24,818 bases of DNA from a virus, in the IMG/VR virus record IMGVR_UViG_3300013094_000266, positions 1 through 24,818 of that record; one strand, 5' to 3'. Shown here piece after piece: positions 15,567 through 22,008 of this stretch. The notes under the pieces were generated by a model that made no database searches, was not told the DNA's origin, and was given only the letters and a program-made list of their open reading frames with translations. The first letter of the stretch is position 1; the number at the start of each line of letters is the position of its first letter. Made by a program: the position numbers and the translations under genes.

Positions 15567-16541
15567 ATGTCTATATTTGAGAAAAGAGTGGCGTTTAAGC
15601 CATTCGAATACCCTGAGCTCTACGATTTCGTGGATGCTATTAATCACAGCTATTGGATCCATACCGAGTATTCTTACGATTCGGATATACAGGACTTTAA
15701 AGTTAATTTGAATAAGCTAGAAAAGAATGCGGTTAAAAACGCAATGTTGGCTATATCCCAAATCGAGGTTAACGTAAAAAGATTCTGGAGCAATTTATAC
15801 TCTCAATTTCCAAAGCCTGAGTTCGATGCTTTGGGAAATACTTTTGGAGAGTCCGAGGTAAGACACAGCAGAGCTTATAGCCATGTGTTAGAGTTACTTG
15901 GATTCAACAAAGCTTTCGACGAACTGATGGACAACCCAGTTATCCAAGGAAGGATCGATTACCTTGCAAAGTACCTAAAGAACGCAGGGTCAAACAACAA
16001 AGAACTTTACACACTTACACTGACTTTATTTTCTCTGTTCGTTGAGAACTGCTCTTTATTTAGCCAGTTCTATATTATCAAATCTTTTAATAAGCAGAAG
16101 AACACTTTCAAGGGTATCGATAACGTTATCCAGGCCACAATGAAAGAAGAGAAGTTACACGCAATGGCAGGAGCTTATATTATCAACCTAATCAAAAAAG
16201 AAAATCCCGAGTGGTTCAACGAGGACTTCTACAAGACAATCGAAAGAGCTTGTAAGAAAGCCTACACCGCAGAGGAAAATATTATCGATTGGATCTTCGA
16301 ACTCGGAGAATTAACTTTTTTATCTAAGCAAGATGTATTAGAATTCACTAAGAACAGGTTCAACGAATCCTTGAAGATGATCGGCGCTAATCCAATATTC
16401 GAAATAGACAAAGAGATATTGAAAGGTTCTGAATGGTTCAACGTAGAAGTGGACTCGGAAACACACACTGACTTCTTCCACAAAACGCCAACAGCTTATC
16501 AGAAGAAAGCTCAAGCAATAACGGCAGAAGATATTTTTTAA
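15567..16541 (+). CDS. nrdB: Ribonucleotide reductase class I radical subunit (beta)
   Basis: A 324-residue ferritin-like R2 protein. Metal ligands by position are E67, E97, H100, E160, E195 and H198, in SQIEVNVKRF, ESEVRHSRAYSH, LFVENCSLF and KEEKLHAM. Y104 is at the radical-tyrosine position. The first ligand is Glu, where classical Ia/Ib enzymes have Asp. With K71 nearby this recalls class Id (dimanganese) enzymes of Bacteroidota as I remember them, so the cofactor may be manganese rather than diiron. There is no N-terminal ATP-cone. The C-terminal tail (AITAEDIF) would dock on the alpha subunit. It makes the radical that NrdA uses to reduce NDPs to dNDPs for phage DNA synthesis. nrdB precedes nrdA with 22 bases between. 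The start follows an A/T-rich leader with the 15491-15535 hairpin. Confidence 0.93.
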   Translation: MSIFEKRVAFKPFEYPELYDFVDAINHSYWIHTEYSYDSDIQDFKVNLNKLEKNAVKNAMLAISQIEVNVKRFWSNLYSQFPKPEFDALGNTFGESEVRHSRAYSHVLELLGFNKAFDELMDNPVIQGRIDYLAKYLKNAGSNNKELYTLTLTLFSLFVENCSLFSQFYIIKSFNKQKNTFKGIDNVIQATMKEEKLHAMAGAYIINLIKKENPEWFNEDFYKTIERACKKAYTAEENIIDWIFELGELTFLSKQDVLEFTKNRFNESLKMIGANPIFEIDKEILKGSEWFNVEVDSETHTDFFHKTPTAYQKKAQAITAEDIF

Positions 16542-16563
16542 CAACATACAAACAATAAAGTAA

Positions 16564-18204
16564 ATGAAGATCAAGTGGCTAAACAAGTATTCTAAATCGT
16601 TCTTGGAAAAGGACTACCTACTTCCAGGACAAACTGTACAGGACAGATTAAAAGTGATAGGAGACGCAGCAGAGAAAATCTTGGGCGTTGAAGGTTACAG
16701 CGAAAAATTACAACAATACATAGCCAATGGTTGGATTAGTTTGAGCACTCCAATGTGGACCAACTTTGGTACCAATAGAGGATTACCTATCAGCTGCTTT
16801 GGAGTGTACGTGGACGATAGCGTAGAAAGCATCTTAAGTTCCGTAGCAGAGATCGGAACAATGAGCAAATACGGCGGTGGTACCTCTGGATACTTCGGTG
16901 CTTTAAGACCAAGAGGTAGCGAAATTACAAACAACGGACACAGCAACGGTTCTAAAGCGTTCTTGGAATTATTCCAATCTTGCGCCCAATCTATGAATCA
17001 GGGTTCGGTTAGACGTGGATATTTTTCTGCGTATCAAGACATCGATCACCCCGATTTCGAAGAGTGGTTGAACATTAGAGCAGAAGGGGATCCAATTCAA
17101 CACATTACATGGGGAGTGTGCGTATCTGACAAATGGTTGGAAGCAATGAAATCAGGAGACTCAAAGAAGAGAAAGATCTGGGCCAAAGTTATCCAAAAGA
17201 AATTCGAAACTGGTTTACCTTACATATTCTTTACAGACAACGCCAACAATCACGAATCAGTACCGGAAGTTTACAAGGGCAAGAACTCCATCAAAGCTTC
17301 TCAAATGTGTACCGAGATCATGTTACCTTCGGACAACGAAAATTCTTTTGTTTGCGATTTGGGATCAATGAACGATTTTTACTACGAAGAGTGGAAAGAC
17401 ACCGATTGCGTAGAGGTATTAACGTTCTTATTGGACGCTGCAATGACCGAGTTTATCGAGAAAGCTTCCAAAGTAAAATTCTTGGCAAGAGCCGTATCGT
17501 TCTCTCAAAAACACAGAGCTTTAGGAATCGGTAGATTGGGATACCACTCTTTGTTGCAAAGCAAGATGATTCCATTTGAAAGTTTACAAGCAAGGAACAT
17601 AAACATTGAAATTCAGAAAAACATATACGACAATTCTTTGAAAGCATCTAAGAAATTAGCTGAAATGTTTGGAGAATGCGAAATGACAAAAGGCTTAGGT
17701 AGAAGAAACACTACAACTCAAGCAATTGCGCCAACGACTTCTTCTGCGTTTATCATGCAAGTTTCACAAAGCATAGAACCTTGGATGAGCAATTATATGA
17801 TCAAGGATTTGTCCAAAGGTAAGTTCGTAATTAAGAACGTATTTTTAGAAAAATTATTACAAGAAAAAGGCCAAAACACCGAAGAAGTTTGGGAAAGTAT
17901 CCAAAAACAACAAGGTAGCGTTTTACACCTTGACTTCTTGACCGAAGACGAAAAGCTTGTCTTTAAAACTGCCAGAGAAATATCTCAAACCGAAATTATA
18001 GTTCAGGCAGCTCACCGACAAAAATACATCGATCAAGGTCAATCTTTAAATTTATTCATTACATCAGACACGAAAGCAAAGGAAGTAAACGAGTTAATGT
18101 TATTAGCACACGAAATGGGAATCAAATCGTTGTACTACCAACACAACGTAAGTGCAGCTTCTGATTTCGCCAAAAACTTTAATTACTGTGTGGCTTGCGA
18201 ATAG
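16564..18204 (+). CDS. nrdA: Ribonucleotide reductase class I catalytic subunit (alpha)
   Basis: A 546-residue R1 protein. Active-site residues are visible: C78 in PISCFG, C249 and E251 in QMCTEIMLP, C264 in SFVCDLGSMN, the radical-transfer tyrosines Y524 and Y525 in SLYYQHN, and the redox pair C542/C545 in the C-terminal CVAC. Compared with about 760 residues in E. coli NrdA it is short: there is no N-terminal ATP-cone, so overall-activity (dATP) inhibition is probably absent, an advantage for a phage with high dNTP demand. One oddity is Q247 where E. coli has the substrate-contacting N437 (NLCLE becomes QMCTE). The gene follows nrdB by 22 bases. The two would form the working enzyme in the cytoplasm. 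Thioredoxin or glutaredoxin genes are not in the window, so host reductants are presumably used. Confidence 0.93.
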   Translation: MKIKWLNKYSKSFLEKDYLLPGQTVQDRLKVIGDAAEKILGVEGYSEKLQQYIANGWISLSTPMWTNFGTNRGLPISCFGVYVDDSVESILSSVAEIGTMSKYGGGTSGYFGALRPRGSEITNNGHSNGSKAFLELFQSCAQSMNQGSVRRGYFSAYQDIDHPDFEEWLNIRAEGDPIQHITWGVCVSDKWLEAMKSGDSKKRKIWAKVIQKKFETGLPYIFFTDNANNHESVPEVYKGKNSIKASQMCTEIMLPSDNENSFVCDLGSMNDFYYEEWKDTDCVEVLTFLLDAAMTEFIEKASKVKFLARAVSFSQKHRALGIGRLGYHSLLQSKMIPFESLQARNINIEIQKNIYDNSLKASKKLAEMFGECEMTKGLGRRNTTTQAIAPTTSSAFIMQVSQSIEPWMSNYMIKDLSKGKFVIKNVFLEKLLQEKGQNTEEVWESIQKQQGSVLHLDFLTEDEKLVFKTAREISQTEIIVQAAHRQKYIDQGQSLNLFITSDTKAKEVNELMLLAHEMGIKSLYYQHNVSAASDFAKNFNYCVACE

Positions 18205-18256
18205 TCACCTGTAATTAAAATAGTATTATTAACCAGGTTTTGTGTATATTGCAGTT

Positions 18257-18463
18257 ATGACAACAGAAAATTTTTACTTAGGCATTATCTTAGTTTTATT
18301 TGTTTTACAAATATATCAACTTAGCGTAATGAACAAACTTAAAGGCGATATCAATCAACTTTGGGATCAAATGGCAATTTTGACTGCAATGACAGCGGCA
18401 AAATTAACCGATATGGTATTAAAGAAAAAAGAACAAGTAGATGAAAGCAAATCAAAAGTCTAA
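18257..18463 (+). CDS. Small single-pass membrane protein, 68 aa
   Basis: A GTG at 18242 is also in frame, but the ATG at 18257 lies in the GCAGTTATGA context used by neighbouring genes, so I take that one. After a seven-residue N-terminus comes one hydrophobic helix (LGIILVLFVLQIYQL), then an amphipathic helix rich in Met, Ala and Lys that ends in a charged tail (KKKEQVDESKSKV). This is a type of small phage membrane protein; function is unknown. It follows nrdA by 52 bases, and its 3' end overlaps the next small gene by 23 bases in another frame. It could influence the host membrane, e.g. in lysis or superinfection control, but there is no direct evidence. Confidence 0.6.
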   Translation: MTTENFYLGIILVLFVLQIYQLSVMNKLKGDINQLWDQMAILTAMTAAKLTDMVLKKKEQVDESKSKV

Positions 18464-18617
18464 AGGTCTTGGCGACACAATCGCTAAATTTACCAAATTA
18501 ACGAAATTGGACATTCTTGCCGAGAAAGTGGCAAAATTGTTCGGTCACGAAGATTGTGGTTGCGAAAGACGTAAAGACAAATTAAATAAAATCGTTCCTT
18601 ATAAGAATAAGGATTAA
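18441..18617 (+). CDS. Small Cys-containing protein, 58 aa
   Basis: An ATG at 18441 opens a 58-codon frame that ends at 18617, nine bases before the polymerase start. The product is basic and helical: KGLGDTIAKFTKLTKLDILAEKVAKLF in outline, then HEDCGCERRKDKLNKIVPY. The C-G-C pair beside an RRKDKLNK helix resembles small phage proteins that I have seen annotated only as hypothetical. The cysteines and nearby His could bind a metal, but two Cys alone are not enough to claim a zinc finger. It overlaps the membrane protein gene by 23 bases. Coding is supported by the compact fit between genes and a recognisable protein pattern; the start has no GTTATG motif. Confidence 0.6.
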   Translation: MKANQKSKGLGDTIAKFTKLTKLDILAEKVAKLFGHEDCGCERRKDKLNKIVPYKNKD

Positions 18618-18626
18618 ATTACAGTT

Positions 18627-20930
18627 ATGGAAAAGAGTTATGTTCTGGTTAATACCAAAGAGCTCGTGCAAGAAATGGCACGACACATATTAGAGAACGA
18701 CATTATTGCGTTCGATACAGAGACCACATCGTTAAACCCACGAAAAGGTTCGATTATAGGTTGGTCAGTTTCAGCAGAACCTGGTAAAGGTTACTATCTC
18801 CCTACAAAATTATTCAAAAACGGCGAATTGGTCGATGCGTATATCGAGGACGTTAAAGCTCACGATGTATCGATCAAAGTGATTAACATGTTGGTCGGCA
18901 AAAAGCTGATCATGCACAACGCAAGCTTCGACTGTAGATTCGTTAAGAACTATTTTAAGATCGATCTGTTGTCCTCTTTGCACGCAGATACAATGTTGTT
19001 AGTACACACTGTTAACGAAGAAGGCGCTGGGTTCGGATCCAGTTCTCCATTTGGTTTGAAGAGTATCGCCAAGATGATTCAAAAAGAACTTGGATTGGAC
19101 GTAGAAAAAGCGGCCAACGAAGAACAGATAGCTCTAAAGAATTCTATCAAAGAAAACGGCGGCTCTGTTACACGAGACAATTACGAAATATGGAAAGCCG
19201 ATATCAATATTCTATCCGAGTACGCTGCGGCCGATACCGATCTAACGCTAAGAGTTTACAATCATTTTATTAAGGATCTATACGATCAAGGTCTAGAAGC
19301 ATTTTTCTTCGAGGACGAAGTAATGCCATTGTACAAAGAAGTTACTATCCCAATGGAAGAAACCGGAGTTAAGCTAGATATGGACCTAATCAATAGAACT
19401 AAGGACGAAGTTACCCAAGCTCTAGAGGATCACAAGAAGAAGGTCGTTGAAGAGTTGTTAAGTTATGCAGAAGTAAAACATTGGATCTTGATAAAAGCTG
19501 CCAATGCGTTCCCTGCGAACAACAGAGGTACATTTGCCATAGAACTTATAGATCAGAGCGGTATAGAATTCCCAAGGTCGGAAAAGACCGGCAAGTACAA
19601 CATCGCCAACGCAAACATACTAAGAATTCCAGACGGTCCAGTTAAACAATTCTTACTACACGGAGACACACAAATCCTAGAGCCAGATCAAATCACCAAA
19701 ATACAGTTAAAGCTTTGGAAAGAATCCAACGACGGTAACTGGTTCAACATACAATCCAAAGATCAGTTAGGTGAAATTGCTTTCGGTGCTTTGGGTATCA
19801 AGGCAAAATCTACCACAAAAACCGGTAAACCACAGTTCGACGACGATATGATTCAAGCCATTGGAGATACAGAAGAATGGGCGAAGAATCTAAGAATATA
19901 CAACAAGTTATTAAAGATCAAGTCCACTTACGTAGAAAGATTCTTGGACGGTCAAGAGGACGGTAGATATTACTTTAGTTACAAACAACACGGTACAGTA
20001 TCGGGCCGTTACGGTTCCGACGCTCAACAATTACCACGACCAAAGGAAGAAGGTGACGACGATCCAATCGTAATCGAGTACAACAATAGAGTAAGAGCAT
20101 TTTTCGTTCCTGACGAACACAACATATTCATCGACGACGACTACGAATCGTTAGAGCCACACGTATTCGCTCACGTATCCGAAGACGAAGGACTAAAGGA
20201 CATCTTTAGAAACGGTTGGGACTTCTATTCAACGATCGCAATCAAAACAGAAAAATTAGATCAATATTCCCCTGATAAAAAGGCCGACAACTATTTAAGA
20301 AAGCTTGCACCTAAGTTGAGAAACAAGGCAAAAGCTTACGCTCTAGGTATTCCTTACGGCATGGGAGCTTACGCTCTGGGTAAGAACATCGAAGTATCGA
20401 CAAAGGAAGCAAAGAAATTGGTCGACGGTTATCTAAGTGGATTCCCAGAACTAGAGAAGTGGATGAGAAAGTCTGAGAACGACGCAAGAACTTTAGGATA
20501 CGTTAAAACACAAGTTGGTCGTATAAGACACTTACCGAAAGTAAAAGCGATATACGAACAGCTAGGCGACGCAATGTTGGACTACAATACCAAAAAGGAG
20601 TTAGCCTACAGTCACGGAGAAGACAAAGTCAAAAGCATTTCAAGGGACTTCGTAAACGGACTAAACAATAGTAAAAATTATCAGATACAAAGTTTATCTG
20701 CTTCTATCGTAAACAGAGCAGCTATACAAATTAATAGAAGATTTAAACAGAATAATATAGTTGGATGGGTTTGCGCGCAAATACACGATCAGCTTATAAT
20801 CGAAGTAGAAATTTCAAGATCAGAAGAAGCGATGTTTATAGTTCAAGATTGTATGGAAAATACCACCAAATTAAGTCTTAAGTTAAAGGCTGTCCCTGCA
20901 TTGGCAAAAAACTTTAGAGACGGTCACTAG
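18627..20930 (+). CDS. polA: Family A DNA polymerase with 3'-5' exonuclease domain
   Basis: A 767-residue replicative polymerase. The exonuclease domain has D30/E32 in AFDTETTSL, N98/D102 in MHNASFD and Y199/D203 in YAAADTD, so proofreading should be intact. The polymerase domain has motif A DYESLEPH (D505, E510 = Klenow D705, E710), motif B RNKAKAYALGIPYG (R565, K569, Y577 = R754, K758, Y766) and motif C QIHDQL (H720, D721). Departures: L573 replaces the F762-type residue that affects nucleotide selection, H512 replaces R712, and Q722 replaces E883. There is no 5'-nuclease domain; that activity is encoded at 12783-13811. The start is in the TTACAGTTATGG context. Bases about 20650-20800, around motif C, have more AAT and ATA codons than the rest. 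It probably replicates the phage genome with the helicase and SSB. Confidence 0.93.
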   Translation: MEKSYVLVNTKELVQEMARHILENDIIAFDTETTSLNPRKGSIIGWSVSAEPGKGYYLPTKLFKNGELVDAYIEDVKAHDVSIKVINMLVGKKLIMHNASFDCRFVKNYFKIDLLSSLHADTMLLVHTVNEEGAGFGSSSPFGLKSIAKMIQKELGLDVEKAANEEQIALKNSIKENGGSVTRDNYEIWKADINILSEYAAADTDLTLRVYNHFIKDLYDQGLEAFFFEDEVMPLYKEVTIPMEETGVKLDMDLINRTKDEVTQALEDHKKKVVEELLSYAEVKHWILIKAANAFPANNRGTFAIELIDQSGIEFPRSEKTGKYNIANANILRIPDGPVKQFLLHGDTQILEPDQITKIQLKLWKESNDGNWFNIQSKDQLGEIAFGALGIKAKSTTKTGKPQFDDDMIQAIGDTEEWAKNLRIYNKLLKIKSTYVERFLDGQEDGRYYFSYKQHGTVSGRYGSDAQQLPRPKEEGDDDPIVIEYNNRVRAFFVPDEHNIFIDDDYESLEPHVFAHVSEDEGLKDIFRNGWDFYSTIAIKTEKLDQYSPDKKADNYLRKLAPKLRNKAKAYALGIPYGMGAYALGKNIEVSTKEAKKLVDGYLSGFPELEKWMRKSENDARTLGYVKTQVGRIRHLPKVKAIYEQLGDAMLDYNTKKELAYSHGEDKVKSISRDFVNGLNNSKNYQIQSLSASIVNRAAIQINRRFKQNNIVGWVCAQIHDQLIIEVEISRSEEAMFIVQDCMENTTKLSLKLKAVPALAKNFRDGH

Positions 20931-20956
20931 AGACATAAATTTCATTATAAATTAAA

Positions 20957-21061
20957 ATGTGCGTATATTTATTAGAAATAAACAAGGTACTTGGTAGGCC
21001 TTCAGTTATAAAACAATTATTTAATCGTTCACCGAAAGGGAACACAAAACTAAAATTATGA
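20957..21061 (+). CDS. Possible 34-aa leader ORF of hsp20
   Basis: ATG at 20957 opens a 34-codon frame ending in TGA at 21059-21061, which overlaps the hsp20 start as ATGA. The peptide would begin MCVYLLEINKVLGRPS and be basic. The overlap suggests translational coupling, but the frame contains the ATATTTAT motif and both leader hairpins, so it may be fortuitous. Confidence 0.2.
   Translation: MCVYLLEINKVLGRPSVIKQLFNRSPKGNTKLKL
20965..20977 (+). promoter_or_regulatory. ATATTTATTAGAA motif, copy 4, upstream of hsp20
   Basis: Identical over 13 bases to the site at 15232-15244. It lies 35 bases after the polymerase stop and 80 bases before the hsp20 ATG, in a TGCGTATATTTATTAG context that also resembles a Bacteroidota -7 box (TAnnTTTG) except for the last base. 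A transcript starting just downstream would carry the leader hairpins described below. Confidence 0.4.
20988..20998 (+). repeat. Left arm of inverted repeat flanking hsp20
   Basis: TACTTGGTAGG here is the exact reverse complement of CCTACCAAGTA at 21496-21506. After one differing base the match continues for three more (CTT), so 14 of 15 agree. The arms bracket the Hsp20 gene at about 500 bases' distance. Locally, AAGG at 20984-20987 can also pair with CCTT at 20999-21002 to make a small hairpin around this arm. Confidence 0.5.
21027..21043 (+). promoter_or_regulatory. GAAA-tetraloop hairpin in the hsp20 leader
   Basis: GTTC (21027-21030) pairs with GAAC (21040-21043), CC (21032-21033) with GG (21038-21039), with one bulged A and a GAAA (GNRA) tetraloop. 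It ends 14 bases before the hsp20 ATG. GNRA-capped stems are typical of real RNA structures. It may stabilise the leader or take part in heat or translational control of this heat-shock gene. Confidence 0.45.
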
Positions 21062-21489
21062 CATTTAGACCATTCGAGCTAGATATCTTTGACCTATTAT
21101 GGCGAGATTTATCAGACACACAATCGCATTTCTCTGCAATCACGCAGAAAGTATCACACCCAGTAGACATTTTTGAAACACAAGACGGCATTCGATTTGA
21201 AGTTGCTGCAGTTGGCCTTGAACAAGACGATATTGAAATCTTAGTAGAAGGGGACTTATTACGTATTAAGTACGAAAAAGTACGTCCTTTTGATCAAGAA
21301 ACATCTATTTATCGAGGTATCAAGAGATCGGGCTTTGACTTAAGTTGGAAAATTTCAACTAAATTCGATCTTAATCAATTAAAAGCTTCTTTAGACAAGG
21401 GATTATTGATATTAACAATTCCCGTCGCAGAAGGCAAGGCGGTAAAACAAATTAAAATTACTACGCCAAAACAATTATTAAAAGGATAA
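21058..21489 (+). CDS. Hsp20 / alpha-crystallin small heat-shock protein
   Basis: A 143-residue small heat-shock protein. A short N-terminal arm (PFELDIFDLLWRDLSD) is followed by an alpha-crystallin domain at about residues 38-130: PVDIFETQDGIRFEVAAVGL, DDIEILVEGDLLRIKYEK and the LDKGLLILTIPVAEG end-strand with the conserved G-L-L turn. The C-terminal IKI is the I-x-I motif that docks in a neighbouring subunit. It should hold unfolding proteins in an ATP-independent way and hand them to GroEL. It is the first gene of a chaperone cassette (63-aa protein, GroES, GroEL). The 127-base leader holds an ATATTTAT motif and two hairpins. It is bracketed by an 11-bp inverted repeat, suggesting it could be a transferred unit. 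Confidence 0.93.
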   Translation: MTFRPFELDIFDLLWRDLSDTQSHFSAITQKVSHPVDIFETQDGIRFEVAAVGLEQDDIEILVEGDLLRIKYEKVRPFDQETSIYRGIKRSGFDLSWKISTKFDLNQLKASLDKGLLILTIPVAEGKAVKQIKITTPKQLLKG

Positions 21490-21495
21490 GCAAGT

Positions 21496-21506
21496 CCTAC
21501 CAAGTA
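21496..21506 (+). repeat. Right arm of inverted repeat flanking hsp20
   Basis: CCTACCAAGTA is the exact reverse complement of 20988-20998. It lies seven bases after the hsp20 stop and just before the CCAGTTATG start of the 63-aa gene. Confidence 0.5.
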
Positions 21507-21513
21507 ACCAGTT

Positions 21514-21705
21514 ATGTTCTCAATTTGCAAAAACTTCATTAAAGTAAACGATCGTCTTTTCTTAGTAAAGAAAATTTACGCAGAAGAGCGCATATTGAAT
21601 TTAGATCTCGCTAAAGAGCTATTCAATACGCCGCACGTCTTCAAGAATAACGATATGTTCTATTTTACGGAAGAGATAGAAGAATTACAAATAATCACAG
21701 AATAA
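21514..21705 (+). CDS. Hypothetical protein in the chaperone cassette, 63 aa
   Basis: Not recognised. The product is mixed: MFSICKNFIKVNDRLFLVKK gives a beta-hairpin-like start, then a helix (ERILNLDLAKELFNT), then an acidic tail ending TEEIEELQIITE. It has one cysteine and no transmembrane segment. It starts 24 bases after hsp20 in the CCAGTTATG context and stops five bases before groES, so it is surely co-transcribed with the chaperones. A co-chaperone or an adaptor for a phage client is a possible role, inferred from position only. Confidence 0.6.
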   Translation: MFSICKNFIKVNDRLFLVKKIYAEERILNLDLAKELFNTPHVFKNNDMFYFTEEIEELQIITE

Positions 21706-21710
21706 AATAT

Positions 21711-22004
21711 ATGAGTAAATTAAACCCAAAAAACGGTTTCGCAGTATTGAAACCAGTAGAAGAACAAGAGCAGACCTACGGTAATATCGTAATACCTGAT
21801 CTTGGAAAGGAACGTCCTGAAATGGGCGAAGTTATTGCAGTAAGCCAAACCTACAACTGGCATTGCGGAGAGTACGTAGATTCTCAATTCCAGGTTGGAC
21901 AGAAAGTTCTGATTCCAAAGATGGGAACTATGAAGATCTCAGTAGGCGGCGAAGATTATTTTTTAACCAAAGACACAGAGATTCTATCTGTGGTAGAAGA
22001 TTAA
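21711..22004 (+). CDS. groES: GroES-type co-chaperonin
   Basis: At 97 residues it matches the usual bacterial GroES length. The mobile loop lies at about residues 17-35 and carries GNIVIP, where E. coli has the IVL tripeptide that contacts GroEL, so the contact motif is IVI at residues 26-28. Conserved barrel features follow: GEVIAVS, VGQKVLIPKMG and a C-terminal EDYFLTKDTEILSVVE like the bacterial Y-x-I-M-R-E-x-D-I-L-A end. Four bases separate it from groEL, the classical order, so both are probably translated together. It would cap the GroEL ring and define the folding chamber. It is a bona fide GroES, not the structural mimic gp31 of T4. Phage copies may enlarge the chamber for capsid protein, but the loop shows no large insertion. 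Confidence 0.93.
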   Translation: MSKLNPKNGFAVLKPVEEQEQTYGNIVIPDLGKERPEMGEVIAVSQTYNWHCGEYVDSQFQVGQKVLIPKMGTMKISVGGEDYFLTKDTEILSVVED

Positions 22005-22008
22005 TATT

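Noticed and set aside
18207-18238. ACCTG/CAGGT inverted repeat after nrdA as a terminator
   Set aside because: Only 5 bp with a 22-base loop and four T after it; too weak to call.
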